A DNA stretch of 64,000 nt from an uncultured Clostridia bacterium (GTDB lineage Bacteria; Bacillota; Clostridia; Oscillospirales; Acutalibacteraceae), in assembly GCA_937898625.1 (NCBI GenBank), contig CALEJF010000034.1:7993-71992 (forward strand). The letters are read 5' to 3'. Shown in pieces: positions 9,786 to 18,531 of this stretch (its first letter is position 1; the number at the start of each line of letters is the position of its first letter). The translations under genes and the position numbers were made by a program. Below the pieces are notes generated by a model. The model was not told the DNA's origin. It saw nothing but the letters and a program-made list of their open reading frames with translations, and ran no database searches.

Positions 9786-10393
9786 TATTTAATTGGTTCA
9801 AAATCATCTACACCATGTTTGCAGATAGGACAAATAAAATCTTCAGGCAATTCATCGCCCTCGTAAATGTATCCGCAAATCTTACAAACATATCCTTTTT
9901 TCTTTGGCGCATCCGGTTTAGGTTTGATATGGTCAAAATAGTATTGATATGTTGCAGACGGCACTTCTGATAATGTTTCAGCCTCTGTCACATCTGAAAT
10001 AAACAAAAGGTGAGTGCCACAATCAATTATGTCCGTAACTGTGCAAGAAATATAAGCATTTGTACCCTCACAAATAAAGAAAGTTCCGTTTTCTGTGCGA
10101 TAGTGGTCGTTATAACCGCTGAATTTATCAGTATTCCTGCCACTTGTAAACCCAAATCTTTTTATCATATCAAAAGTGACATCTTGTGATATAACAGAAA
10201 GAGTAAACTTTTTTGATTTTTCAATCATTTCACAAGTATAATTTCCTTTATTAACTGCAATTGTCAGTCTTTTAGGGGTATCGGTGACTTGTGTTGCAGT
10301 GTTAATAATACACGCATTATCCTTACCGTCGTAATTTGTACTAAGCACAAATAATCCATAACTTAGTTTGAACATTGCTTCGTTTCTAATCAT
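9785..10393 (-). CDS. Flavin reductase-like protein fused to a C-terminal rubredoxin domain
   Basis: Residues 1 to about 160 form an FMN-binding split-barrel flavin reductase domain. Residues about 167-202 are a compact rubredoxin-like iron site with two cysteine pairs (CKICGY and CPICKH). Such fusions are known as high-molecular-weight rubredoxins and pass electrons from NAD(P)H via flavin to oxygen- or NO-reducing flavodiiron proteins. No flavodiiron gene is in this window. The rubredoxin segment is shorter than a free rubredoxin. I infer a role in oxidative or nitrosative stress defence of an anaerobe. Confidence 0.85.
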   Translation of the reverse strand: MIRNEAMFKLSYGLFVLSTNYDGKDNACIINTATQVTDTPKRLTIAVNKGNYTCEMIEKSKKFTLSVISQDVTFDMIKRFGFTSGRNTDKFSGYNDHYRTENGTFFICEGTNAYISCTVTDIIDCGTHLLFISDVTEAETLSEVPSATYQYYFDHIKPKPDAPKKKGYVCKICGYIYEGDELPEDFICPICKHGVDDFEPIK

Positions 10394-10481
10394 ATAATCA
10401 ACTCCTTTTATATTTATTATAACATATTTTTTACAATTTGTATATGTTATATATTTATCATTCTTCTTTTTGTGATTTACA

Positions 10482-10510
10482 TTGACAAATTACCACAAAT
10501 ATGGTATCTT
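10482..10510 (+). promoter_or_regulatory. Promoter of the NhaC-type antiporter gene with dyad in the spacer
   Basis: TTGACA at 10482-10487 and TATCTT at 10505-10510 are 17 bp apart. The spacer holds an inverted repeat, TACCA at 10491-10495 and TGGTA at 10502-10506, overlapping the -10 box. This position suits a repressor or a spacer-distorting activator; which protein binds is unknown. Confidence 0.6.
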
Positions 10511-10575
10511 TTTACCAATAAAATGTATATTATGTGTCAATTTATAGCACCGATATACAAAAAGGAGATGTAAAA

Positions 10576-12363
10576 ATGAAAAGAAAATTAAATGTTAAAC
10601 TCATTTCAATTTTCGCAGTTGCTTTAATTCTTGTTTCTGTAATGTCTTTTATGTCATTTGCAAGTGACGGCAATGAAAAAGCTGCAGTTATGATTGACTG
10701 TTCAACTTGTGAAGGCGCTGGCGTTACTGCAACATGTGGAGCATGTGAGGGCGCAAATATTGCTTGTGCAGATTGTAGCGAAGTTGCTAATACTTGTGCT
10801 GATTGTTCTGGAACAGGTAAGGTTGAAGCACCATCTAAATTCTATTCAACACTTTGGTCATTATTGCCACCTGTAATTGCAATTGCTTTGGCTCTTATTA
10901 CTAAGGAAGTTTACTCATCACTCTTCATTGGTATTGTAGTTGGTGGTTTGCTTTATGCCGAAGGTAATTTTGTAGGTACAATTACTCACGTATTCAGTGA
11001 TGGTTTTGTTGCTAATGTTGCAGATTCTTACAATATGGGTATTATTATATTCCTTATTGTACTTGGTTCAATGGTTGCAATGATGAATAAAGCAGGTGGT
11101 TCTGCTGCATTTGGTCGTTGGGCAAAGAAACATATTAAATCAAGGGTTGGTGCTCAGCTTGCAACAGTTCTCTTTGGTTGTATGATTTTCATTGATGACT
11201 ATTTCAACTGTCTTACTGTAGGTTCAGTTATGAGACCTGTTACAGATAATCATAAGGTTTCTCGTGCAAAACTCGCTTATCTTATTGATGCTACTGCAGC
11301 ACCTGTTTGTATTATCGCTCCTGTTTCATCATGGGCAGCAGCAGTTGCAGGTTTCGTTGCTGAAGAAGAGGTTAGCGGATTCCAACTCTTCCTCAGCGCT
11401 ATCCCATATAACTTCTATGCACTTCTTACTATTGTTATGATGGTTGCAATTACTCTTATGAAGTTTGATTATGGTAAGATGAGAATTCACGAAGAAAACG
11501 CACTCAATGGTGACCTCTTCACAAGTGATGCTGAATCTTTTGCCGGCTCAACAGATAATGAAAACGCTAATCCAAAGGGTAAAGTTATTGACCTTATTAT
11601 CCCTGTAGTTCTACTTATTATTGCTTGTGTTATCGGTCTTATCTATTCAGGCGGATTCTTTGATGCAACAAGTGGTGCATATCACAATGTAATCGAAGCA
11701 TTCTCAGGCGCCGATGCATCAGTTGGACTTCTATACGGTTCGTTCTGTACACTTATTCTTTCAGTTGCATACTTTATGATTCGCAGAGTGGTTTCATTTA
11801 AAGAATGTATGGCATCAATTCCTGAAGGTTTCAAAGCAATGGTTCCTGCTATTATGATTCTTGCTTGTGCATGGACACTTAAAGCTATGACAGATAGCCT
11901 TGGCGCTAAAGAATTTATAGCAGGCATTGTTGAAACAACAGCAGGTACATTTGCAAACTTCCTTCCTGCAGTTATCTTCCTTATTGCTGTTGGACTTTCT
12001 TTTGCAACAGGTACATCATGGGGTACATTTGGTATTCTTATTCCTCTTGTTCTCAGCGTATTCCCATATGAAAGCGGTCCTATTTCTGTTATTGCAATTT
12101 CTGCTTGTATGGCAGGTGCTGTTTGCGGTGACCACTGTTCACCAATTTCTGATACAACAATTATGGCAAGTGCAGGTAGCCAGAGTAACCACATAAATCA
12201 TGTTTCAACTCAGTTACCATACGCACTTACAGTTGCAGGTGTATCATTTGTAACATACATTATTGCAGGTTTTGTTCAATCTGTAATTGCACTTCCAATT
12301 GGTATTGCTCTTATGCTTGGAACACTTTTCGTAATTAAAGCAATTACAAAGAAAAAAGCATAA
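10576..12363 (+). CDS. NhaC-type Na+/H+ antiporter family protein with N-terminal CxxC-repeat segment
   Basis: From ATG 10576 (AAAGGAGATG just upstream) the protein has 595 residues. Residues about 8-29 are a signal-peptide-like helix; residues 42-77 contain four CxxC pairs (Cys 42/45, 54/57, 64/67, 74/77), two followed by Gly-rich turns as in DnaJ zinc centres (CEGAG, CSGTG). The rest, from about residue 90, is a polytopic NhaC/YfkN-like transporter core (CMIFIDDYFNC, SWAAAVAGF, GDHCSPISDTT). NhaC-type proteins exchange Na+ for H+ or move amines and carboxylates. The cysteine-rich insert is unusual; its predicted location is outside the membrane. Confidence 0.85.
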   Translation: MKRKLNVKLISIFAVALILVSVMSFMSFASDGNEKAAVMIDCSTCEGAGVTATCGACEGANIACADCSEVANTCADCSGTGKVEAPSKFYSTLWSLLPPVIAIALALITKEVYSSLFIGIVVGGLLYAEGNFVGTITHVFSDGFVANVADSYNMGIIIFLIVLGSMVAMMNKAGGSAAFGRWAKKHIKSRVGAQLATVLFGCMIFIDDYFNCLTVGSVMRPVTDNHKVSRAKLAYLIDATAAPVCIIAPVSSWAAAVAGFVAEEEVSGFQLFLSAIPYNFYALLTIVMMVAITLMKFDYGKMRIHEENALNGDLFTSDAESFAGSTDNENANPKGKVIDLIIPVVLLIIACVIGLIYSGGFFDATSGAYHNVIEAFSGADASVGLLYGSFCTLILSVAYFMIRRVVSFKECMASIPEGFKAMVPAIMILACAWTLKAMTDSLGAKEFIAGIVETTAGTFANFLPAVIFLIAVGLSFATGTSWGTFGILIPLVLSVFPYESGPISVIAISACMAGAVCGDHCSPISDTTIMASAGSQSNHINHVSTQLPYALTVAGVSFVTYIIAGFVQSVIALPIGIALMLGTLFVIKAITKKKA

Positions 12364-12382
12364 TTTAATGGCATAAAAAGTT

Positions 12383-12418
12383 AATCACCTTATCCATAAT
12401 GGATAGGGTGATTTTTTT
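12383..12418. terminator. Terminator between convergent nhaC-like and nadE genes
   Basis: AATCACCTTATCC at 12383-12395 pairs with GGATAGGGTGATT at 12401-12413 (one G-T pair), followed by a long T-run on the plus strand. Confidence 0.85.
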
Positions 12419-12424
12419 GTTGTA

Positions 12425-14170
12425 TTACAATTTTAACCATTCATCGCTATAAGCATCAGATGGCATTATAAAACTTCCACGAGGTGAGAGGGAAACGGAA
12501 CCAACCGCAACACCATCAGGCATACAAGAACGTTTAAATTGATTGTTGAAAAATCTTTTTATGAAAATGCCTAACCAATTTTTAAGCTCTTCCTCTGTAT
12601 ATGTTCCTTTAAATGCATTAACGGACATCTGCAATAGTTCGGAAGGTGATTTATGATGTCGTACAAAATGATATATAAAATAATCATGCACATCATAAGG
12701 ACCTATCGTATTTTCTGTTTTTTGCACCATATTACCGTTTTTGTCCAATGGTAGTAATTCGGGACTAACAGGTGTGTCAAGCACACTGTAGAGGATTTTA
12801 GAGGTGCTTTCATCACTTTTATCAGCAATATGTCTTACAAGATGTCGCATAAGTGTTTTTGGGAGTGATGCATTAACACCATACATACTCATATGGTCGC
12901 CGTTGTAAGTACACCAGCCAAGTGCCAATTCACTTAAATCACCGGTTCCTACAACTAACGCACCAATTTTATTGGCGTAATCCATTAAAATCTGTGTTCT
13001 TTCTCTTGCTTGAGTATTTTCATATGTTACATTATGAATGTTTACATCGTGACCAATATCTTCAAAGTGCTTAATACAAGCATCTTTAATACTGATTTCA
13101 AGAAGTGTAGCACCTAATGATTTTACAAGATTACAAGCATTTGTATAGGTTTGGTTTGTTGTGCCAAAGCCCGGCATAGTAATACAAACAAGATTATCAA
13201 GTGGAATATTCAATTTTTTCATTGATTCAACACAAATAAGAAGTGCATGAGTTGAATCAAGTCCACCCGATATACCAAGAACAAGCTTATTACAATGAAT
13301 GTGCAACATTCTCTTTGCAAGACCCGTGCTCTGAATCTCAATAATTTCATTACATCTTTTTTGCAACTCTTCTTTATTAGACGGTATGAATGGGTGAGTA
13401 TCATTTGTATTAACAGCGAATTTGTTTACTAAAACTGGAGATAAATCTTTATTAGGCTCATCAATCTCTACTTCACTAATAATAATATTACTGTCAAATG
13501 AAAACCTTTTACCTTCTTTAACAATATTGCCGTTTTCTGCAATTAAGCAAGCACCTGAATAAACATAATCAGTTGTGGACTCACTTGCACCTGCTGAAGC
13601 ATATAAATATGCACAATTTCTATTCTTAGTAAATTTTTCAACAAATGACTTATGATAATCATATCCTGTCACGAGAGCAGGTGTTGCTGCAATGTTAATA
13701 ACAAAATTTGTAATATTTTTATCGTTATAAAAGTCATCACCGATAAGAATACTGTAATCACATAAATCTGTACTACTGTTATATCCCGTTGAAAACCATC
13801 TTTTCTCTGTGGATGACAGAGTATTTTTTGATACGACTTGAACAATTTTGCCTTTATAAATGTGAAAAGCAGCATTGTATAGTTTTTCACCATATTTTAG
13901 TGGTGCACCGATGATAATGTGTTCATCACATTCTCTTGTTTGTTCAATAATTCTAACCAAAGCGTTTTCACACGCCTCAATCAGCGTATGATGGAAAAAC
14001 AAATCTCCGCAAGTGCTACCACATAAGGTCAATTCAGGAAAAGCGATAACATCAATGCTTTCATCCTTAATGTTATAAAGAATGTTTATGATTTCTTCGC
14101 AATTTTTTGTGGGATTACCTACGAAAATCTTTGGAGAAACAGCCGCAACTGTTAATTTTTTAGTTGACAT
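12425..14170 (-). CDS. nadE: NAD+ synthase, nitrilase-domain type with degenerate glutaminase site
   Basis: NadE makes NAD+ from deamido-NAD+, ATP and an amide donor. The C-terminal synthetase domain is intact (GISGGLDSTHALL binds pyrophosphate; ELALGWCTYNGDHMSMYG). The N-terminal nitrilase-like domain keeps the Glu (FPELTLC, E46) and Lys (K115) of the catalytic triad, but the segment that normally reads ICEDLW around the nucleophilic Cys reads ILIGDDFY, with Gly at position 144, and about 25-30 residues are missing nearby. Length is 581 against a usual 630-650. I infer that this enzyme cannot hydrolyse glutamine itself and uses free ammonia. Confidence 0.85.
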   Translation of the reverse strand: MSTKKLTVAAVSPKIFVGNPTKNCEEIINILYNIKDESIDVIAFPELTLCGSTCGDLFFHHTLIEACENALVRIIEQTRECDEHIIIGAPLKYGEKLYNAAFHIYKGKIVQVVSKNTLSSTEKRWFSTGYNSSTDLCDYSILIGDDFYNDKNITNFVINIAATPALVTGYDYHKSFVEKFTKNRNCAYLYASAGASESTTDYVYSGACLIAENGNIVKEGKRFSFDSNIIISEVEIDEPNKDLSPVLVNKFAVNTNDTHPFIPSNKEELQKRCNEIIEIQSTGLAKRMLHIHCNKLVLGISGGLDSTHALLICVESMKKLNIPLDNLVCITMPGFGTTNQTYTNACNLVKSLGATLLEISIKDACIKHFEDIGHDVNIHNVTYENTQARERTQILMDYANKIGALVVGTGDLSELALGWCTYNGDHMSMYGVNASLPKTLMRHLVRHIADKSDESTSKILYSVLDTPVSPELLPLDKNGNMVQKTENTIGPYDVHDYFIYHFVRHHKSPSELLQMSVNAFKGTYTEEELKNWLGIFIKRFFNNQFKRSCMPDGVAVGSVSLSPRGSFIMPSDAYSDEWLKL

Positions 14171-14234
14171 ATATAGTCTCCTTAAAAAACATATTTTTTA
14201 TATTATATATCAAAAAAAACATATAATCAATATA

Positions 14235-14263
14235 AAAAAGGGTTACTACTCAGTAACCCTTTT
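14235..14263 (-). terminator. Terminator of the liv/cytidylate-kinase-like operon
   Basis: AAAAAGGGTTACT at 14235-14247 and AGTAACCCTTTT at 14252-14263 form a long stem that on the minus strand lies six bases past the stop of the kinase gene and ends in T residues. Confidence 0.8.
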
Positions 14264-14268
14264 GAATT

Positions 14269-14898
14269 TTACTTTTCAACATTTTCTAAAACATTGATAT
14301 ATGCTTTAATTGCTTCTACACAGCCGTTAAAACCTAAATCTGCACTGTTAAGACATAGGTCGTAATTACGGGCATTATCCCATTCGCGGCATGTGTAATA
14401 GTGGTAGTATTCACTACGATGTTTATTGATTTTTCTGATTTTTTTATCAGCATCCTTTTCATTCATAGCAAACATGTCCATAACCGTTTTTACACATACT
14501 TCGTGAGGTGCCCAGATAAAAACTTTAATTACATTGTCGTAATCTTTTAAAATGTAGTCAGCACATCTGCCTACAATAATGCAGGATTCTTTATCTGCAA
14601 GATTTTTAATAATCTTTGCCTGATAGTTAAAGAGGTTTTCTTTAGATGTGAATTTACTGTCTTCAGGTGGAATTACAGTACCACTATATTGATGTGTTGC
14701 AGAATCAAATAACCCTTTACTGATTTCTTCATCGTTTTTCTGGAAAAGACCTAAATTAATGCCGCTGTCATCAGATGCCATATAGAGAATTTCACGGTCA
14801 TAGAAGGGGATATTAAGCTCTTTAGCAAGCATTTGACCAACAGTTTTACCACCACTACCATAGTCACGAGCAATAGTAATAACGATTTTTTTATTCAT
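14269..14898 (-). CDS. Cytidylate kinase-like family protein
   Basis: The 209-residue protein has a P-loop near the N-terminus (ARDYGSGGKTVG) and the pattern of the Cytidylate_kin2 family (PFYDREIL, CIIVGRCADYIL, RSEYYHYYT). Relatives occur in many gut Bacillota and are annotated as cytidylate kinase-like, but they differ from the housekeeping Cmk and their substrate is unproven. It lies 23 bp after livF, so it is probably the last gene of the liv operon. Confidence 0.75.
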   Translation of the reverse strand: MNKKIVITIARDYGSGGKTVGQMLAKELNIPFYDREILYMASDDSGINLGLFQKNDEEISKGLFDSATHQYSGTVIPPEDSKFTSKENLFNYQAKIIKNLADKESCIIVGRCADYILKDYDNVIKVFIWAPHEVCVKTVMDMFAMNEKDADKKIRKINKHRSEYYHYYTCREWDNARNYDLCLNSADLGFNGCVEAIKAYINVLENVEK

Positions 14899-14921
14899 AA
14901 TAATTTTCCACCTTTCAGCAA

Positions 14922-15635
14922 TTATTCACTAAGGTAAGCCTTTTTAACAGATTCGTCATTCATAAGTTCTTTTGCATCGCCTGAAAGAACAATCGAACCT
15001 GTTTCAAGTACATAAGCTCTGTCTGCAATAGAAAGAGCTTTTTTAGCGTTCTGTTCAACAAGAAGAACAGTTGTGCCGTTTTCGTTAATAGCCTTGATAA
15101 TATCGAAGATTTCGGATACAAGAAGGGGGGAAAGACCCATTGAAGGCTCATCCATCAAGATAAAATCAGGCTTTGACATCAGCGCTCTACCCATGGCAAG
15201 CATCTGTTGCTCACCACCTGAAAGAGTACCTGCAATCTGGTTTTTACGCTCCTTAAGACGAGGAAAACGCTCATAAACATATTGTAATGTCTGTTCAATT
15301 TCGTCCTTATCTTTTCTTGTGAATGCACCTAATTTAATATTGTCATAAACAGAAAGCTGAGAGAAAATTCTTCTTCCTTCTGGTACATGAGCCATACCCA
15401 TTGTAACAATTTTATGTGCAGGAGTTTTTGTTATATCGTTTCCATGATAAAGTATTTTACCTGATTTAGGTTTTAAAAGACCTGTAACCGTATGGAGGGT
15501 TGTTGTTTTACCCGCGCCATTAGCGCCGATAAGTGCAACAATTTCACCCTTATTTACTTCAAATGAAATGCCTTTTAAGGCTTTGATAACACCATAATAA
15601 ACTTCAATGTTATCAACTTGTAAAAGTGGTGCCAT
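14922..15635 (-). CDS. livF: Branched-chain amino acid ABC transporter ATPase LivF
   Basis: The 237-residue ATPase has Walker A GANGAGKTT, signature LSGGEQQMLAMGRALM and Walker B FILMDEPSMGLSPL; the GEQQML form and the GxVLSGxxxELM end are typical of LivF. It forms the ATPase heterodimer with LivG. It begins 12 bp after livG with AGGAGG upstream. Confidence 0.92.
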   Translation of the reverse strand: MAPLLQVDNIEVYYGVIKALKGISFEVNKGEIVALIGANGAGKTTTLHTVTGLLKPKSGKILYHGNDITKTPAHKIVTMGMAHVPEGRRIFSQLSVYDNIKLGAFTRKDKDEIEQTLQYVYERFPRLKERKNQIAGTLSGGEQQMLAMGRALMSKPDFILMDEPSMGLSPLLVSEIFDIIKAINENGTTVLLVEQNAKKALSIADRAYVLETGSIVLSGDAKELMNDESVKKAYLSE

Positions 15636-15647
15636 GTTTTTACCTCC

Positions 15648-16406
15648 TTAATCGCCTAAATATGCCTTAATAACTTCAGGGTTATTAAGAACATCACTTG
15701 TTTTACCTTGTGCAAGTTCTCTACCAAAGTTGAGCACGGTAACTTCTTCACAGATACCGCTGACAAGCTTCATATCGTGTTCAATAAGAAGAATGGTCAT
15801 ATCAAACTTGTCGCGAACAAAACGGATTGTATCCATAAGTTCTTGTGTTTCACTTGGGTTCATACCTGCAGCAGGTTCATCAAGAAGTAAAAGCTTTGGA
15901 TTAGTAGCTAATGCTCGTGCAATTTCGAGCTTTCTTTGTTTACCGTATGGAAGGTTATCTGCAAGAGTGGATGCCTCGTTTTCAAGACCAAAAACCTCTA
16001 AAAGTTCCATAGCCTTTTTATTCATTTTCTTTTCAGTTGAAAAGAAACGAGGAAGTCTTAAAACACCTTCAACAGATGAATACTTCATTTGATTATGAAG
16101 ACCTGCTTTAACATTGTCAAGTACACTGAGGTTCTTGAAAAGGCGGATATTTTGGAATGTTCTTGCAATACCACAACGGTTAATATCAATTGTTCTCTTT
16201 CCTGTGATATTTTTGCCATCAAGAAGTATTGCACCTGATGTAGGCTTATAAACACCTGTCAAAAGGTTGAAAACGGTTGTTTTACCTGCACCGTTAGGAC
16301 CAATTAGACCATAAAGCTGACCTTTTTCAATTTTAACATTGAATTCGTCAACAGCACGAAGACCACCAAAAGAAATTGAAAGGTTTTTAACTTCAAGTAA
16401 TGCCAT
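15648..16406 (-). CDS. livG: Branched-chain amino acid ABC transporter ATPase LivG
   Basis: The 252-residue ATPase has Walker A GPNGAGKTT, signature LPYGKQRKLEIARAL (the LivG-type variant without LSGGQ) and Walker B LLLLDEPAAGMNP. GIARTFQNIRLF is the LivG-type Q-loop region. The ATG overlaps the livM stop by one base, indicating translational coupling. Confidence 0.93.
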   Translation of the reverse strand: MALLEVKNLSISFGGLRAVDEFNVKIEKGQLYGLIGPNGAGKTTVFNLLTGVYKPTSGAILLDGKNITGKRTIDINRCGIARTFQNIRLFKNLSVLDNVKAGLHNQMKYSSVEGVLRLPRFFSTEKKMNKKAMELLEVFGLENEASTLADNLPYGKQRKLEIARALATNPKLLLLDEPAAGMNPSETQELMDTIRFVRDKFDMTILLIEHDMKLVSGICEEVTVLNFGRELAQGKTSDVLNNPEVIKAYLGD

Positions 16407-17470
16407 TATTTAACCTCTCCTTTCTTTTTCTTTGAAAAAATCCCAAAAAGTTTATCTTTAAGTGTTTTATTTGATGTGAACAACATCATTGAAATAAGAA
16501 TAATTGCATAGAACAGCATACGATAATCGCCAACTATTGTGTCTCTGAGAAGTTCAGGAATAAGTGTAAGTGCAACTGCAGCAATAACACTACCACGAAT
16601 TGAACCGATACCACCAAGAACTACAAAAACAAGAACAAGAATTGAAGTGTTGTAGTCAAACTTAGAAGCTTGAAGTGTTGAGAAATTATGTGAATAAATA
16701 ACACCTGCAACACCTGCAAGGAATGCAGTTAATGCAAAAGTGATAAGCTTATATTTAGTAATGTTAATACCAATTGACTCTGCAGCAATTCGGTTGTCAC
16801 GTATTGACATAACAGCACGACCTGTGCGTGAGTTTACAAAGTTATATGAAACTATAACTGTTACAAATAAAATAATAAATGCAATAACAAAGTTTGAATC
16901 GTGAGGTGTACCGTTGATACCAAGCGCACCGTTAATTAACATTTCACCATCAGCAGCCATATTCATATCGCTGACACTTTTAAGTGAAATGTGGAAACCA
17001 TCAGCATCTCTTCCAAGATAAATTGAAGCACAGATGTTTTTGATAATTTCACCAAATGCAAGTGTAACAATAGCAAGGTAGTCGCCACGAAGACGAAGAA
17101 CGGGAATACCAATAAGGATTCCAAAAACAGCAGCACAAACACCACCAAGGAGGAGTGCTATTGGGAATCTTACAAGTGCTTCAGGAATGGCGGTTTCCAT
17201 AACATTAGAGAAAAGAGCACCTGAATAAGCACCAATACACATAAATCCTGCCTGACCAAGGCTTAATTCACCAAGAATACCAACAGTAAGATTAAGTGAT
17301 ACAGCAAGAATTGCATAAACGCAAAGTGGTACAAGCAAGTCTTGCATCATATATGACATTGAACCGGTTGCAAGCATAATTTGTATAATTACAAATGCCG
17401 CAATTAAAATTATGTATGTGATTAAACTCGTTTTTGTGTTGGGTTTAATCGACTTAGAACTATTTTTCAT
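16406..17470 (-). CDS. livM: Branched-chain amino acid ABC transporter permease LivM
   Basis: The 354-residue polytopic protein has about nine to ten hydrophobic helices and LivM motifs (LSLGQAGFMCIGAYSGA, GDYLAIVTLAFGEI, GRAVMSIRDNRIAAESIGI, GGIGSIRGSVIGA-like end). It pairs with LivH to form the membrane channel. The N-terminal extension before the first helix is Lys/Ser/Thr-rich and cytoplasmic. Confidence 0.92.
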   Translation of the reverse strand: MKNSSKSIKPNTKTSLITYIILIAAFVIIQIMLATGSMSYMMQDLLVPLCVYAILAVSLNLTVGILGELSLGQAGFMCIGAYSGALFSNVMETAIPEALVRFPIALLLGGVCAAVFGILIGIPVLRLRGDYLAIVTLAFGEIIKNICASIYLGRDADGFHISLKSVSDMNMAADGEMLINGALGINGTPHDSNFVIAFIILFVTVIVSYNFVNSRTGRAVMSIRDNRIAAESIGINITKYKLITFALTAFLAGVAGVIYSHNFSTLQASKFDYNTSILVLVFVVLGGIGSIRGSVIAAVALTLIPELLRDTIVGDYRMLFYAIILISMMLFTSNKTLKDKLFGIFSKKKKGEVK

Positions 17471-17492
17471 AAGTTAAAACTCCCTTCACAAA

Positions 17493-18374
17493 TTAAACTT
17501 TTTCACTTGTTTTCTTACCAAGAATACCTGTAGGTTTAACCATAAGTATAATGATAAGAACACCAAAAACAATAGCATCGGCAAGTTGTGATGAAATATA
17601 AGCTCTGCCAAGAATTTCAATAACACCGATGAGAATACCGCCAATCATAGCACCCGGAATTGAACCGATGCCACCGAAAACGGCAGCAGTGAATGCTTTG
17701 ATACCGGGCATAGCACCGGTTGTATTTGAAAGAATAGGGTAGGCAGAACAGTAAAGTGCACCTGCAACAGCAGCAAGAGCAGAACCAATAGCAAATGTAA
17801 GCGAGATGGTTTTGTTTACATTTATACCCATAAGTTGTGCAGCGCCTTTGTCTTCAGAAACGGCAAGCATAGCCTTACCACTTTTTGTTTTCTTGATAAA
17901 GAGCGAAAGGGCAATCACGATAAGTAATGAAACAACAATTGCAGTTGATGTTTCGCCTGAAATAACTATCTGACCATCAAATAATTTGATTGCAGGGATA
18001 TTTACAACAGATGTAAAGTTAACAGGGTTTGCACCAAAAATTACAAGTGCAATATTCTGCAAGAAGTAACTTACGCCGATTGCTGTAATAAGAACTGCAA
18101 GAGATGTTGCTTGACGAAGCGGTTTATATGCGATTTTTTCAATGGTAATACCAAGTATTGTACATACTACCATAGCTATTGCAACGGATAAAATGGGATG
18201 AAGCCCCAATTTTGACATAGCAATAAAAACGGCATATCCACCAATCATAATAACATCACCGTGTGCAAAGTTAAGCATCTTCGCAATACCATAAACCATA
18301 GTATAGCCAAGAGCAATAACCGCATAAATGCTACCAAGGCTGATACCGTTAATTAGGTTGCTTAAAAAACCCAT
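17493..18374 (-). CDS. livH: Branched-chain amino acid ABC transporter permease LivH
   Basis: The 293-residue permease shows LivH motifs (GISLGSIYAVIALGYTMVYG, LNFAHGDVIMIGGY, EDKGAAQLMGINVN, FGGIGSIPGAMIGG). It is the first gene of livHMGF downstream of the terminator that follows livK, and it has its own promoter at 18436-18464. GGAAGGAA precedes the ATG. Confidence 0.93.
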   Translation of the reverse strand: MGFLSNLINGISLGSIYAVIALGYTMVYGIAKMLNFAHGDVIMIGGYAVFIAMSKLGLHPILSVAIAMVVCTILGITIEKIAYKPLRQATSLAVLITAIGVSYFLQNIALVIFGANPVNFTSVVNIPAIKLFDGQIVISGETSTAIVVSLLIVIALSLFIKKTKSGKAMLAVSEDKGAAQLMGINVNKTISLTFAIGSALAAVAGALYCSAYPILSNTTGAMPGIKAFTAAVFGGIGSIPGAMIGGILIGVIEILGRAYISSQLADAIVFGVLIIILMVKPTGILGKKTSEKV

Positions 18375-18435
18375 TATATAACATTCCTTCCATTATTTTG
18401 TGGTATAAAACACCACAATAAAATAAAATCGATAT

Positions 18436-18464
18436 ATTATATCACAAGATAATTTTAAAAACAA
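18436..18464 (-). promoter_or_regulatory. Promoter of livHMGF with leader inverted repeat
   Basis: On the minus strand TTGTTT (18464-18459) and TATAAT (18441-18436) are 17 bp apart. In the leader, TTGTGGT at 18398-18404 and ACCACAA at 18412-18418 form a 7-bp inverted repeat, a candidate operator or leader hairpin. Confidence 0.65.
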
Positions 18465-18472
18465 TATAAAAA

Positions 18473-18512
18473 ACATAAAAAAATACCGACAGTAGCAATT
18501 TACTGTCGGTAT
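18473..18512 (-). terminator. Terminator between livK and livH
   Basis: ATACCGACAGTA at 18483-18494 pairs perfectly with TACTGTCGGTAT at 18501-18512; the minus strand continues into seven T residues. It uncouples abundant binding protein from the membrane components. Confidence 0.9.
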
Positions 18513-18531
18513 ATGAGTTATGAATTATAGA

